The translations under genes and the position numbers were made by a program. The notes below the pieces were generated by a model. It was given only the letters and a program-made list of their open reading frames with translations, had not been told where the DNA came from and did not search any database. Positions 8,985-19,045 of a stretch of DNA of 64,000 nt are shown here, in pieces. Each line of letters starts with the position of its first letter. Positions within the stretch are counted from its first letter, which is position 1. Where the stretch lies: assembly GCF_025447595.1 (NCBI RefSeq), contig NZ_JAOEJU010000001.1, positions 1 to 64,000 on the forward strand, in the 5' to 3' direction. Origin of the DNA: Pseudomonas koreensis. Lineage in GTDB: Bacteria; Pseudomonadota; Gammaproteobacteria; Pseudomonadales; Pseudomonadaceae.

Positions 8985-9923
8985 CTAGTGCGACGAAACA
9001 TAGATCGAGGCGCTGGTGGGGGCGGGCAATGCGTAGGTGGCCTTCATCCATTCGATCTCTGCCTGCGGCGTCCTGCCGAAGAAACGTTTGAACTCACGGC
9101 TGAATTGCGAGGCGCTTTCGTAGCCGACGCTGAACGCTGCGGTCGACGCGGACATGTCGTTTCGCAACATCAGCAATCGCGCCTGATGCAGGCGCGTCGA
9201 CTTCAGGTATTGCATCGGCGAGGAGTCCGTCACGCTGCGAAAGTGCAGATGGAAGTTGGGCACGCTCATGCTCGCTTCTCGGGCGAGTTGCTCGACGTCC
9301 AGGCGCTCTTGATAGCTGCTGTGGATCTTGCGGATCGCCCGCGTCACCTTGCCGAAATGTCCCTGGCGATTGAGCGCGGCGCGCATGGCGCCACCTTGCG
9401 CGCCGGTCAGGATGCGGTAGTAGATTTCCCGCAGCAGTGACGGTCCCAGTATCTGCGCCTCGCCCGGCTTGCTCATCGCTTCCAGAAATCGCAACGTCGA
9501 AGCGCGCAACGCATCGTCCATCGGTGAGGCGTACATGTGCCTGGGCTGCGACTGGCTCGGGCCGTGGACTTCGTCGACTTGCAGCATCAATTCACTGGCC
9601 AGCTGAAAATCCAGTTGCAGGTAGACCGCGAGCATAGGCTCGGCTTCACTGGCGTCGGTTTCCATGGTGAAAGGCACCGGAACGGACACAACCAGGTAGT
9701 GTTGGGCGTCGTAAACGTAGATCTCGTCGCCCAGGTAACCGCGCTTCCGGCCCTGGCAGAGAATCACGATCCCGGGGTCGTACAACACAGGCGTGCGGGC
9801 CAGTGGCCGATTCGAGCGCAGGAACCGCACGCCTTCCAGCGCGCTGAGGTTGTAGCCCTCGACAGGCGCGAGGGCTTCCATGAGACGCACCATGCGCGCG
9901 GTGTCCGGAGCTTGCTGACTCAT
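8985..9923 (-). CDS. AraC-family regulator with AraC_N-type sensor domain
   Basis: The 312-residue protein has an N-terminal half of the AraC_N type (YNLSALEGVRFLRSNRPLARTPVLYDPGIVILCQGRKRGYLG). The C-terminal double helix-turn-helix comprises VEQLAREASMSVPNFHLHFRSVT and STAAFSVGYESASQFSREFKRFFG. Such regulators often control an adjacent oxidoreductase gene, here the SDR at 9944-10777, 20 bases upstream on the same strand. ATG 9923 is preferred over the upstream ATG at 9977, which lies within the SDR gene. Confidence 0.85.
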   Translation of the reverse strand: MSQQAPDTARMVRLMEALAPVEGYNLSALEGVRFLRSNRPLARTPVLYDPGIVILCQGRKRGYLGDEIYVYDAQHYLVVSVPVPFTMETDASEAEPMLAVYLQLDFQLASELMLQVDEVHGPSQSQPRHMYASPMDDALRASTLRFLEAMSKPGEAQILGPSLLREIYYRILTGAQGGAMRAALNRQGHFGKVTRAIRKIHSSYQERLDVEQLAREASMSVPNFHLHFRSVTDSSPMQYLKSTRLHQARLLMLRNDMSASTAAFSVGYESASQFSREFKRFFGRTPQAEIEWMKATYALPAPTSASIYVSSH

Positions 9924-9943
9924 CGTGTTTACCCGTTGACTGC

Positions 9944-10777
9944 TCAATGATCGGTGGAGCGGGTCAGGGCTTCCCACGCGTCCATCTCGCTGAGGGAGCG
10001 TTGCAGTTTTTCCCGAACCAGACTCAAAGCGTCACTGCCCAGGAGCAAATGGGCAGGCGGATGGGCGCTGGCGATGATCTGCAACATCGCTTGCGCGGCC
10101 TTTTGCGGATCACCGAGCTGCTTGCCACTCTTTTCCTCTCGTGCCTTGCGTACCGGGTCGAAGCTGGCGTCATAGTCGGCGATGCTGCGTGGCGTGCGAT
10201 GCATCGAGCGACCGGCCCAGTCTGTCCGGAACGAGCCCGGTGCGACAGCGGTCACAAAAATATTGAAAGGCGCCAGTTCTTTACTCAGGGTATCGGAGAT
10301 GCCTTCGAGCGCAAATTTGCTGGCGCAGTAGTACGCGATGCCAGGCATAGTGATTGTGCCGCCCATCGACGTGATATTGAGAATATGACCCGCTCGCCGC
10401 TGGCGAAAGAACGGCAGAAATGCCTTGGTCACGGCGACCGCGCCGAACACATTCACATCGAACTGCCGGCGCATCTCTTCAAGCGGCGACTCCTCGAAGA
10501 TGCCTTCGTGACCGTAGCCTGCGTTGTTGACCAACACATCGACCGGGCCGTGGGTTGCCTCGACCGTCGCCACGACGCTGTCGATCCGGGCGAAGTCGGT
10601 GACGTCCAGCACCACGCCATGCGCGTTGTCGATGGACAGCGCCTGAAAGGCTTGCAAGTCGGCTTCGTTGCGCACGGTGCCGATGACGCGATGACCGGCC
10701 GCAAGGGCTTCTTTGGCCAGCGCATTGCCGAAACCGCTGCTGGCGCCGGTGATGAAGAGGGTTTTTGTATTGTTCAT
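9944..10777 (-). CDS. SDR family oxidoreductase
   Basis: This classical SDR of 277 residues has the cofactor motif TGASSGFGNA, NNAGYGHEG, a catalytic Ser in NITSMGG and YYCASKFALEG with the Tyr-x-x-x-Lys pair. The pattern GFG rather than GIG in the glycine motif and the RTVRN segment are common in the NADP-preferring subgroup that accompanies AraC regulators in pseudomonads. It is probably co-transcribed with the downstream AraC gene. GGAGC lies just ahead of the ATG. The substrate is unknown. Confidence 0.86.
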   Translation of the reverse strand: MNNTKTLFITGASSGFGNALAKEALAAGHRVIGTVRNEADLQAFQALSIDNAHGVVLDVTDFARIDSVVATVEATHGPVDVLVNNAGYGHEGIFEESPLEEMRRQFDVNVFGAVAVTKAFLPFFRQRRAGHILNITSMGGTITMPGIAYYCASKFALEGISDTLSKELAPFNIFVTAVAPGSFRTDWAGRSMHRTPRSIADYDASFDPVRKAREEKSGKQLGDPQKAAQAMLQIIASAHPPAHLLLGSDALSLVREKLQRSLSEMDAWEALTRSTDH

Positions 10778-10950
10778 GACAAGCTCCGCAATTCAGGTGT
10801 GGCGTCATGGTATTGATCTGCAAAACGCGCACCTATGTCGGTTTGTCTTGCAGCGTTGCCTATTCCTATCAATTGCGGTGAACTTTTAGTGCAGCTTTGC
10901 GCATCCAAGCAGATACAGAGCAGACAGCTGACATCAGACAGGGAGCGACG

Positions 10951-11391
10951 ATGACATTCCTGATATTCCTTGTAGCCTGCGGGGCTGCGGCAAGCGCCGG
11001 GCTTTTTTTCAAACCGGGCGAATGGTACGAGTCGCTGGTCAAACCCGCATTCACCCCACCCAAATGGGCGTTCCCGATTGCCTGGACGATCATCTATCTG
11101 CTGCTCGCTTGGGCTGGCTATCGTCTGACCCTGCTGAACGATAGCGAAAGCGTACTGGCGTTGTGGGCTGCGCAGATCGCTCTGAATACGCTCTGGACGC
11201 CGGTATTCTTTGGTGCGCGGCGTATTTTCGCGGGGATGGTCATCATCACTTTGCTATGGCTGGTCGTTGCGGCAATGGTGGTTCTGGCCTTGCGACTGGA
11301 CCTGATCACCGGGTTGATTCTGTTTCCCTACCTTGCATGGCTGTGTGTGGCGGCCGCGTTGAATTTTTCGATCCTGCGCAGTAATCGGTGA
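10951..11391 (+). CDS. tspO: TspO/MBR (peripheral benzodiazepine receptor) family membrane protein
   Basis: The 146-residue protein has five hydrophobic segments. The family signatures are FKPGEWYESLVKPAFTPPKWAFPIAWTIIYLLLAWAGYRL near the N-terminus and AQIALNTLWTPVFFGARR in the middle, with the conserved Trp and Pro residues. TspO proteins bind porphyrins, and sometimes sterols, and are linked to stress responses. GGGAG precedes the ATG at 10951. The next gene, an esterase, starts one base after this stop, so the two are translated from one message. Confidence 0.93.
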   Translation: MTFLIFLVACGAAASAGLFFKPGEWYESLVKPAFTPPKWAFPIAWTIIYLLLAWAGYRLTLLNDSESVLALWAAQIALNTLWTPVFFGARRIFAGMVIITLLWLVVAAMVVLALRLDLITGLILFPYLAWLCVAAALNFSILRSNR

Positions 11392-11392
11392 G

Positions 11393-12394
11393 ATGAAACC
11401 TCAAGAAAACAAACTCGCAACGTGGTCGGTGGACGAACAGGCACTGGACCAGATGCGTGACTTCAATCGCAAGCTCGCCCGGTTGCCGCGCTTTCGTATT
11501 CGTAATCGCGTCATACCCCGAGTGATTCAGGCGCTGCTGCGCGTCGGGCAAATCGCGGGGGGGCTAAAACTGCGCAAACACGGACTGGTAGCCGAGCGGA
11601 CGGTGGTGAGTGTGGATGCGCTTTCGGTGCCTGTGCGGATCATCCGGCCCTTGGGAAAGATCAAAGGGGTGGTGCAGGATTTCCATGGCGGTGGTTGGGT
11701 CATCGGCAATGCGCAGATGAATGACGCCCTCAACATCGCCATGGTAAATGCCTGTGATGTGGCGGTCGTTTCGGTTGATTACCGGCTGGCGCTGTCGACT
11801 CCGATCGAAGGCATGATGCAAGACTGCGTCTGTGCCGCTCGCTGGCTGCTGGGGTCAGATTGTCGCGAGTTTGCGGGGTTGCCGGTGATTGTCGTGGGGG
11901 AGTCGGCCGGCGGGCACCTTGCGGCAGCCACCTTGCTGCGACTCAAGCAATGGCCCGAACTCCTGAACAGGGTGAACGGGGCGGTGTTGTATTACGGCGT
12001 CTACGACTTGACGGGGACCGCAAGCGTCCGCCAGGCGGGCCCCCAAACGCTGCTTCTGGACGGGCCTGGAATGGTCGAGGCGTTTCGTATGCTCACGCCG
12101 GGAATGACTGACGAGGAACGGCGCCAGTCTCCACTGTCGCCGCTGTATGGGGACTTTTCGGACTTCCCGTCGGCACTGATGTTTGCCGGTGAACTGGATC
12201 CGCTCAGGGATGACACGCTTGAGATGGCTGTGCGCTGGGGCCGGTCAGCCGAGGTTGAAGTCCGGCTTCTGCCGGAGTGTGCACACGGGGTGATTCATTT
12301 TCCGACTGCAATGGCTGATAGCGTGCTTGCACATAGTCATGCGTGGATTTCGGGCCGGATCAAACTTGCCCCGGCAGTGCCGGCACAGGCTTGA
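11393..12394 (+). CDS. Alpha/beta hydrolase, hormone-sensitive-lipase type esterase
   Basis: The 333-residue protein has the oxyanion motif HGGGWVIG, the nucleophile elbow GESAGG with the catalytic Ser, an Asp in GELDPLRD and a His in ECAHGVIHF. This is the order expected for the HSL (acetyl-esterase) branch. It should cleave short-chain esters. There is no signal peptide, so it is cytoplasmic. Its start lies one base after the tspO stop, so translational coupling is likely. Confidence 0.87.
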   Translation: MKPQENKLATWSVDEQALDQMRDFNRKLARLPRFRIRNRVIPRVIQALLRVGQIAGGLKLRKHGLVAERTVVSVDALSVPVRIIRPLGKIKGVVQDFHGGGWVIGNAQMNDALNIAMVNACDVAVVSVDYRLALSTPIEGMMQDCVCAARWLLGSDCREFAGLPVIVVGESAGGHLAAATLLRLKQWPELLNRVNGAVLYYGVYDLTGTASVRQAGPQTLLLDGPGMVEAFRMLTPGMTDEERRQSPLSPLYGDFSDFPSALMFAGELDPLRDDTLEMAVRWGRSAEVEVRLLPECAHGVIHFPTAMADSVLAHSHAWISGRIKLAPAVPAQA

Positions 12395-12418
12395 TCCGGA
12401 AAACATCACGAGACTCGC

Positions 12419-14278
12419 TCACGCCTGATCCATCACCTCAATCACACCCTGATCCTCCCCCAAAAAACCGCCACTCTGGTGCTGCCACAACCGCGCATAA
12501 GTGCCGTTTCTTGCCAGCAGCTCAGTGTGCGTGCCTTGCTCGATGATCCGTCCTTCATCCATGACAATCAGACGATCCATGGCCGCGATCGTCGACAGTC
12601 GATGGGCGATGGCGATGACGGTCTTGCCCTGCATCATTTCATCGAGGCTTTCCTGAATGGCCACTTCGACTTCGGAATCCAGGGCGCTGGTGGCTTCATC
12701 CAGCAACAGGATCGGCGCGTTCTTGAGCATCACCCGGGCGATGGCAATGCGTTGGCGCTGGCCGCCCGACAGCTTGATGCCGCGCTCGCCCACCAGCGTG
12801 TCGTAGCCGGTATGGCCTTGCTTGTCGCTCAACTGGTTGACGAACCCGTCGGCCTGGGCGTTGGCGGCGGCCCGCTGGATCTGCGCATCGGTGGCGTCCG
12901 GGCGGCCGTAGGCGATGTTGTCGCGGATCGAGCGGTGTAGCAGCGACGTGTCCTGCGTGACCATGCCGATGACGCTGCGCAGGCTGTCTTGTGTCACGTT
13001 AGCGATGTTCTGCCCGTCGATGCGAATCTCCCCGCTGTCCACGTCATAGAACCGCAGCAACAGATTGATCAGCGTGGATTTGCCGGCACCGGAGCGGCCC
13101 ACCAGCCCGATTTTTTCTCCCGGACGGATATTCAGACTCAATCCATCGATGACCTGGCGTTCACCGTTGTAGTTGAACCCGACATTGTCGAAGGTCACCG
13201 CGCCGCCGGAAGGCACCAGCGCGGCGGCATCCGGGGCGTCCTGCACCTTGGGGCCGCGGGTGAGGGTGTCCATGCCGTCCTGCACGGTGCCGATGTTTTC
13301 GAACAGTGAAGTCATCTGCCACATGATCCAGTGCGACATGCCGTTGATCCGCAGTGCCATGGCCGTGATCGCCGCCACGGCACCGGTGCCGACTTCGCCC
13401 TGATGCCACAGCCACAGTGCATAGCCGCCTGCGCCCATGATCAGCCCGACCACCAAGGCCTGATTGACGATCTCGAACTGGCTGACCAGACGCATCTGGC
13501 GGAAGCCGGTCTGCTTGAAATCCTCCATTGCGGCACGCGCAAAGTGCGCTTCGCGCTTGGAATGCGAGAACAGTTTCACGGTGGTGATGTTGGTGTAGGC
13601 GTCTGAAATTCGCCCGGTCATCGACGACCGCGCATGGGCTTGTTCCTGCCCGACTTGCCCCAGACGTGGCACGAAATACACCATGGCCAGCCCGAACAGC
13701 ACGACCCAGGCAATGAACGGCAGCATCAGTTTCAAATCGAAGCCGCCGGCCAGGGCGATGATCGCAATGAAATAAACGCCAATGCCGGGGGCAATCTCGA
13801 TGACGGTGAACAGCACTTCACGTACGGCCAGTGCCGTCTGCATCACCTTGGTCGTGACCCGACCGGAGAACTCATCGGAGAAGAATGAAAGACTTTGCCG
13901 CAGCATCAGCCGATGGAAATCCCAGCGCAGGCGCAGCGGCAGATTGATCGCCAATACCTGGTGCTGAACCATGGTGCGCAACGCCACCAGCCCGATGCTG
14001 GTGAGCAACACGATGCCGATCCCCCACAGGACGCGACTCTCCTGGCCGTTCGTATCGCCGCCGGCTTGCCAGGTCGAGAGCAGGTCCACGACTTGTCCCA
14101 GAAAGGAAAAAAGCCAGGCTTCGTAGATCGACACACTGGCGCTCAGCAGCGCCAGCGCGAGCACATAGCCGCGGGCGCCACGCGTGCAGGCCCACAGGAA
14201 TCGCCCCAGGCCGACCGGTGGTGGCGGTAATTCGTCGGGAGGGAAGGGGTCGAGTCTTCGTTCAAACACGCGAAGCAT
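12419..14278 (-). CDS. ABC transporter, fused permease and ATPase (MsbA/multidrug type)
   Basis: The 619-residue protein is a half-transporter. An N-terminal membrane domain with six segments (about residues 35-340) is followed by an ATPase domain. That domain has Walker A GRSGAGKST, Q-loop VTQDTSLLH, signature LSGGQRQR, Walker B ILLLDEATSALD and the H-loop AHRLST. It would work as a homodimer exporting a lipid or drug-like substrate. The gene is convergent with the esterase gene, 24 bases apart, and divergent from hchA. It lies over 20 kb from the NRPS cluster, so a link to that product is not supported. Confidence 0.9.
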   Translation of the reverse strand: MLRVFERRLDPFPPDELPPPPVGLGRFLWACTRGARGYVLALALLSASVSIYEAWLFSFLGQVVDLLSTWQAGGDTNGQESRVLWGIGIVLLTSIGLVALRTMVQHQVLAINLPLRLRWDFHRLMLRQSLSFFSDEFSGRVTTKVMQTALAVREVLFTVIEIAPGIGVYFIAIIALAGGFDLKLMLPFIAWVVLFGLAMVYFVPRLGQVGQEQAHARSSMTGRISDAYTNITTVKLFSHSKREAHFARAAMEDFKQTGFRQMRLVSQFEIVNQALVVGLIMGAGGYALWLWHQGEVGTGAVAAITAMALRINGMSHWIMWQMTSLFENIGTVQDGMDTLTRGPKVQDAPDAAALVPSGGAVTFDNVGFNYNGERQVIDGLSLNIRPGEKIGLVGRSGAGKSTLINLLLRFYDVDSGEIRIDGQNIANVTQDSLRSVIGMVTQDTSLLHRSIRDNIAYGRPDATDAQIQRAAANAQADGFVNQLSDKQGHTGYDTLVGERGIKLSGGQRQRIAIARVMLKNAPILLLDEATSALDSEVEVAIQESLDEMMQGKTVIAIAHRLSTIAAMDRLIVMDEGRIIEQGTHTELLARNGTYARLWQHQSGGFLGEDQGVIEVMDQA

Positions 14279-14446
14279 TGTGGGTCTCCGAAATCGTCAG
14301 GTTGAGGGGATTCTGCCATTTAACGACGGCCTTGAGGGTTTGCAGGTTCCCGGGAATGCCCTCGTTGAGGGAAAACCCTCATTGCCGGCACTCCGTCGCG
14401 TTACTAGCATGAGTCTCGGCAATCGACCCATTCGATGGAGAGCACC

Positions 14447-15325
14447 ATGGCTACCACGCAGACTGACGACAAACGCCCAACCCCCGATCCGGCCGAGGAC
14501 AACGCGTTTTTCCCTTCGCCGTATTCCCTCAGCCAGTTCACTTCGCCCAAATCCGATCTCAGTGATGCCGAGTACCCCAACCGCTACAAGGGCGGGCGCT
14601 GGAAGATCCTGATGATCGGAGCGGACGAGCGCTATCTGTTGACCGACAACGGCACGATGTTCTCCACGGGAAATCATCCGGTTGAAACCTTGCTGCCGAT
14701 GTATCACCTGGACAAGGCCGGTTTCGGCTTCGATGTCGCGACGCTGTCGGGCAATCCGGTCAAGTTCGAATTCTGGGCCATGCCCTCCGAAGATGCCGAA
14801 GTGAAGGGCTTCTACGAGCAATATCGCGACCAGTTCAAGCGTCCACTCAAGTTGTCGCAGGTGATCGAAGAAGCGCTGGGCGAGGACTCCGACTATATCG
14901 GCGTGTTCATCCCCGGCGGCCACGGTGCGCTGATCGGTCTGCCGGAAAGCGAGGATGTGAAAAAGGTCCTGCAATGGGCCGTCGCCAAGGACAAATTCGT
15001 CATTACTCTGTGCCACGGCCCGGCGGCGTTGCTGGCGGCCGGCCTCGGTGAAACAAAAGACTCGTGCATCTTCAATGGCTACCGGATCTGCGCGTTTCCC
15101 GATGCGCTGGACGCGACCACCCCCGACATCGGCTACATGCCCGGCCACCTGACCTGGAAGTTCGGTGAGCAGTTGCAGGCACTCGGTGTGGAAATTACCA
15201 ACCAGGGCATTTCCGGGGCCACACTTCAGGATCGCAAACTGCTGACCGGTGACAGTCCGCTGGCGGGCAACGCGCTGGGCAAACTGGCGGCGGCCGCGCT
15301 TCTGAAAGCGGTCACCCCGGAGTGA
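14447..15325 (+). CDS. hchA: Hsp31-type protein/nucleic acid deglycase (DJ-1/PfpI superfamily)
   Basis: The 292-residue protein matches Hsp31 in length and motifs. The nucleophile Cys189 is in [13 protein letters not shown], the adjacent Glu in [16 protein letters not shown], and [14 protein letters not shown] starts the characteristic N-terminal region. It acts as a chaperone and glyoxalase/deglycase against methylglyoxal damage. GGAG at 14437-14440 sets the ATG at 14447 rather than the ATG at 14435, which overlaps that site. The stop overlaps the GTG start of the LuxR-type gene. Confidence 0.92.
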   Translation: MATTQTDDKRPTPDPAEDNAFFPSPYSLSQFTSPKSDLSDAEYPNRYKGGRWKILMIGADERYLLTDNGTMFSTGNHPVETLLPMYHLDKAGFGFDVATLSGNPVKFEFWAMPSEDAEVKGFYEQYRDQFKRPLKLSQVIEEALGEDSDYIGVFIPGGHGALIGLPESEDVKKVLQWAVAKDKFVITLCHGPAALLAAGLGETKDSCIFNGYRICAFPDALDATTPDIGYMPGHLTWKFGEQLQALGVEITNQGISGATLQDRKLLTGDSPLAGNALGKLAAAALLKAVTPE

Positions 15326-16041
15326 GCCCCGGGCCTGTCGAGACACTCTTGCGCGCCGCCCTCGACATCGAGGCGGCGCCCACGCTGGTGGCGATCCAGA
15401 AGGCCGTTCGCAGTTTCACCGTGGCCTATGGTTACGATCGATTCGTTCTGTTCTCCGCCACCTCGGCGTCGGAGGACGTGGTCGAGCGCATTTACTGGGT
15501 GGAAGGCGACTGGTTCGGCGACGGCATCGCTGTCGACGCCCAGACCTACGTTCAGCGCTGCCCCGTGACTCGCCACCTGCTGGACAGTCGCGAATCCTTC
15601 TTCTGGAGCAAAGTGCAGGAGGAGAGCGGCGAACTCTATCGGGTGGTTCGCGTCCCAAGTGGGCCTGGCGTGCATGGGTTGCAGATCCCGGTCTTCGGCC
15701 CGCAGGGGCTTGAAGGTGCCATGAGTCTGGGAGGTGAGCAGATCGATACTTCTGCGCGGATTCGCCTGGCGTTGGGCATGCTCGCCACGGTGGCGTTTTA
15801 CTCCGCAAGGCGATTGCTCGAAGCGCCGGTGGACGAGACGGCCGGAAAACTCTCGACCCGCGAGCGCGAAGTGCTGGCGTGGGTCGCTGCTGGTCGGCGG
15901 CAGGCCGACATCGCCGCCACGCTCGGCTTGTCCGGGCGCACGGTGGAGAATCACCTGCGTTCGGCCCGCCGGCACCTGGGCGTGGCAACCACCGCCCAGG
16001 CCATCAAGATTGCCATTCGCAAGGGTGAAATTAAGGGGTGA
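15322..16041 (+). CDS. LuxR-type regulator with atypical autoinducer-binding domain
   Basis: The 239-residue protein has an N-terminal domain like the acyl-homoserine-lactone-binding domain and a C-terminal LuxR helix-turn-helix ([36 protein letters not shown]). No LuxI synthase is nearby, so it is a solo. The position matching the ligand-binding Asp of TraR (D70, 15 residues before W85) is Cys80 here, with Trp95 at the correct distance; the Trp/Tyr pair before it is not in the usual spacing. The ligand is therefore unlikely to be a standard AHL. Translation starts at a GTG that overlaps the hchA stop (GTGA), implying coupling to hchA. Confidence 0.82.
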   Translation: MSPGPVETLLRAALDIEAAPTLVAIQKAVRSFTVAYGYDRFVLFSATSASEDVVERIYWVEGDWFGDGIAVDAQTYVQRCPVTRHLLDSRESFFWSKVQEESGELYRVVRVPSGPGVHGLQIPVFGPQGLEGAMSLGGEQIDTSARIRLALGMLATVAFYSARRLLEAPVDETAGKLSTREREVLAWVAAGRRQADIAATLGLSGRTVENHLRSARRHLGVATTAQAIKIAIRKGEIKG

Positions 16042-16162
16042 GGTTCTCACTCTGGCAGTGTCGTGCTTGAACGGGCGTGCAAAACTCCTATGATGCAAAG
16101 GGCCTGCGCTGGCTGACTGTAACCGGTGCCGCCCCCTACGTTTTTTAGAGAGATCGATCCTC

Positions 16163-19045
16163 GTGGAGTCTTTTCCGGACGCATTGCACGAATCACTCAC
16201 GACCCAATTCGTTTTCGGTCCTTTCTGCGTCGTTCCAGGCAAAAGGCTGCTGACCCGCAACGGGGTGGCGGTCGACATCGGCGGGCGGGCACTGGATCTG
16301 TTGATCGCCTTGCTCGAGCAACCGGGGCGCGTGCTGTCCAAGTACGACCTGATCGACAAGGTGTGGCCCGACAGCGTGGTGGCCGAAGGCAGCCTGCGTT
16401 TTCATATGACCGGTTTGCGGCGGATTCTCGGGGATGGCGAGGAGCAGGCGCGTTACATCGCGACCCAGGTCGGGGTGGGGTATGCCTTTGTTGCGCCGCT
16501 GGAAAGAAAACAGACCGCTGTTCAACCGACACCTATCGTGGCCCGTGCCGTCGAAGGCGTATGCAGTTTGCCGCCACGGGCAAAACTGATCGGCCGTGAA
16601 ACTGATCTGCAACTGGTCATCGATCATATGCAACACCCCAGGCTGGTCTCCATCGTCGGCCCGGGTGGTGTCGGCAAGACCAGCCTGGCCATCGAAGTGG
16701 CGCATCGCATCGCCGCCCAGGGTTACGAGCGAGTGTACTTCGTCGATCTGGCCCAAGTGGAAGACTGCGCGCTGGTGCCGTCGGCACTGGCCAGGTCGCT
16801 GGAAATCCCGGTGCAGGCTGAAGATCCGATGTTCGTCCTGCTCGCGCATTTGCGTGAGCTGAAACTGATGCTGGTGATCGACAACTGCGAACACCTGATC
16901 GACGCGGTGTCGATCCTCCTTGAACAGATCAGTGACGCGGCACCCGATGTCGGTGTTCTGGCGACCAGCCGCGAGCCGCTGCGCGTGCGTGGCGAGTATG
17001 TTCACTGGCTCAATCCGCTGGAGTTTCCGAGAGAGCCCCGACACCTTTGCGTGGAGGAGTTGCTGGCATTCCCGGCGATCAAACTGTTTGTCGAGCGGGC
17101 ATCGTCGAGTAACGCCGCGCTGTTGCTGGAAGCAGGCGGAGGACAAATGATCGCGGACATTTGCCAGCGCCTTGAGGGTATGGCACTGCCGATCGAACTG
17201 GCGGCGATGCGAGTCGCCAGCCACGGCTTGAAAGCCACTCATGCGTTGCTTGGCGAACGTTTTTCACTGGGCTGGTCGGGCCGCAGGACGGCGGTGCCGC
17301 GCCATCAGACGCTGCGGGCCATGCTCGACTGGAGTTATGACCTGCTGTCGCCGCCGGAGCGTCTGGCGCTGGAGCGGTTCTCGGTATTTGTCGGGCCGTT
17401 CTCTCAGGAGGCGGCATCTCAGATCATTGCCGATTCCCGGCTCGACAGCGCTGTGGCGGCAGCCATCCTCGACGATCTGGTGTTCAAGGGACTGGTCGCG
17501 GTCGATCACAGCGATTCGACGGATTCGTATCGTCTGCTGGAGATGACCCGTGCCTACGCCAGGGAAAAACTGGCGGTGCGGGGAGATCCCGAGGTCAATG
17601 CCCTGGCATTCAGGCACGCGGCGTTTTACATGGACCTTCTCGGGCATCTGGGCATTGCGCCCGACGAGATCTTCCGCAATTCAGCGCGCCTTGCCAGTCA
17701 ACTGGGCAACGTACGCAGTGCGCTGGAGTGGAGCTTCGGGCCGCAGGGTGACCCGGGTCTGGCGTTGCCTCTGGCCGCAGCGAGCGCGCCGTTGTTCCTG
17801 CATTTTTCATTGCTGGTCGAATGCCGGACCTGGTGTTCCCGGGCGATGGAGTTGCTTGAGCTCGGTTACTACGGCACGCCCACCGAAATGGAATTGCAAG
17901 CCGCACTCGGACTGGTGCTGATGTTCACCCGAGGCAACAGTGAAGCCGCCGAAAAGGCCTTGCTCCGGGCGCAGGACATCGCCGTTGCGTTGAACGACTA
18001 CGGCTCGCAGTTGAGGCTGCTCGGCCGGTTGCAGATCTTCTACGAACGTATCGGCGATTTCCCTTCATCGCTGGCCTGGGCGGAGCAGGCGGCCGTAGTC
18101 GGCAACATTTTGAACGAGCCGGCCGCCATCGCGATTGCTTCGTCGCTGACCGGCATCTCCCATCATTTGCTGGGCAACCAGCGTCTTGCCCGTCAGGCGC
18201 TGGAAAGTTCTCTGCGCAACAGCTTGCCATCGCATCCCAGCAACACGATCTACTACGGCTTCGATCACCGCAATCGCACCGGTCTGGGATTGGCGCGCGC
18301 ACTGTGGCTGCAGGGCTATCCCGACCAGGCCCGGCGCTGGACCGGGCAGATAGAGAGCGAAGCTTCGGCGTTGCAGCATCCGGTCACTTACTGCATCGCG
18401 ATGGTCTGGATCCTGTGCATTGATATCTGGACCGGTGATCTGGAGAAGGCCTCTGCCAGTCTGGAACGCTTCAGCGCCATTGCCGAAACCAACGCACTCG
18501 ACCCTTACATCGCGGCCTCTCACGGGTTGCGGGCAGCTATCGCCATTCGTGCCGGGCAACCGGGGGATGCCGTCCTCATGCTGGAGCAAAGCCTGGCGCG
18601 GCTGCGAGGCATGCGCTACGAATTGCTCACGACGTCTTTTGAAATTTCGCTGGCCGAAGGCCTGATTCTGGAGGGGCAACACGCAAAGGCGTTGGCCCTG
18701 CTGGACGGCACCATCCACCATTGCCGGCAAAGCGGTGATGCCTTTGCGTTGCCGGAGCTGTTGCGCATCAGGGCCGGCACTCTCAAGGCCATCAATGGCG
18801 ACGATGTTCAGGCAATCCAGATCATTCTTGAGGAGTCCATCGCGCTGAGCCGGGAGCAGGGCGCATGGGCGTGGGAGCTGAGGTCATCGATGGATCTGGC
18901 CAGACTCTGGCTTGAGCAGGGGCATCCGGGTCAGGCCAGGACGTTGCTTGGTGCCTGCCGCGATCAGGCTTCGGAGGGTTTCGACACCCTTGATCTGCGA
19001 CGGCTGGAAACCTTCTGGCAGAACTTGCCCGTCACGCACGGGTAA
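16163..19045 (+). CDS. Winged-helix/ATPase (STAND-like) transcriptional regulator
   Basis: The 960-residue protein begins with an OmpR-type winged-helix DNA-binding domain (about residues 15-110, GGRALDLLIALLEQPGRVLSKYDLI...GVGYAF). An ATPase of the AAA/NB-ARC kind follows, with Walker A GPGGVGKT at residues 166-173 and Walker B LMLVIDNCEH near 240. The long C-terminal half is helical and TPR-like (from about residue 470), as in MalT-type signal-sensing regulators. The start is a GTG with GAGAGA about 9 bases upstream. It may switch on nearby genes when a ligand binds the repeat region. The target is unknown. Its end overlaps the convergent response-regulator gene by 14 bases. Confidence 0.85.
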   Translation: MESFPDALHESLTTQFVFGPFCVVPGKRLLTRNGVAVDIGGRALDLLIALLEQPGRVLSKYDLIDKVWPDSVVAEGSLRFHMTGLRRILGDGEEQARYIATQVGVGYAFVAPLERKQTAVQPTPIVARAVEGVCSLPPRAKLIGRETDLQLVIDHMQHPRLVSIVGPGGVGKTSLAIEVAHRIAAQGYERVYFVDLAQVEDCALVPSALARSLEIPVQAEDPMFVLLAHLRELKLMLVIDNCEHLIDAVSILLEQISDAAPDVGVLATSREPLRVRGEYVHWLNPLEFPREPRHLCVEELLAFPAIKLFVERASSSNAALLLEAGGGQMIADICQRLEGMALPIELAAMRVASHGLKATHALLGERFSLGWSGRRTAVPRHQTLRAMLDWSYDLLSPPERLALERFSVFVGPFSQEAASQIIADSRLDSAVAAAILDDLVFKGLVAVDHSDSTDSYRLLEMTRAYAREKLAVRGDPEVNALAFRHAAFYMDLLGHLGIAPDEIFRNSARLASQLGNVRSALEWSFGPQGDPGLALPLAAASAPLFLHFSLLVECRTWCSRAMELLELGYYGTPTEMELQAALGLVLMFTRGNSEAAEKALLRAQDIAVALNDYGSQLRLLGRLQIFYERIGDFPSSLAWAEQAAVVGNILNEPAAIAIASSLTGISHHLLGNQRLARQALESSLRNSLPSHPSNTIYYGFDHRNRTGLGLARALWLQGYPDQARRWTGQIESEASALQHPVTYCIAMVWILCIDIWTGDLEKASASLERFSAIAETNALDPYIAASHGLRAAIAIRAGQPGDAVLMLEQSLARLRGMRYELLTTSFEISLAEGLILEGQHAKALALLDGTIHHCRQSGDAFALPELLRIRAGTLKAINGDDVQAIQIILEESIALSREQGAWAWELRSSMDLARLWLEQGHPGQARTLLGACRDQASEGFDTLDLRRLETFWQNLPVTHG

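Noticed and set aside
12419..14278. ABC exporter as the export system of the NRPS product
   Set aside because: It lies more than 20 kb from the cluster, on the opposite strand, among unrelated genes. Nothing in the sequence ties it to the cluster.
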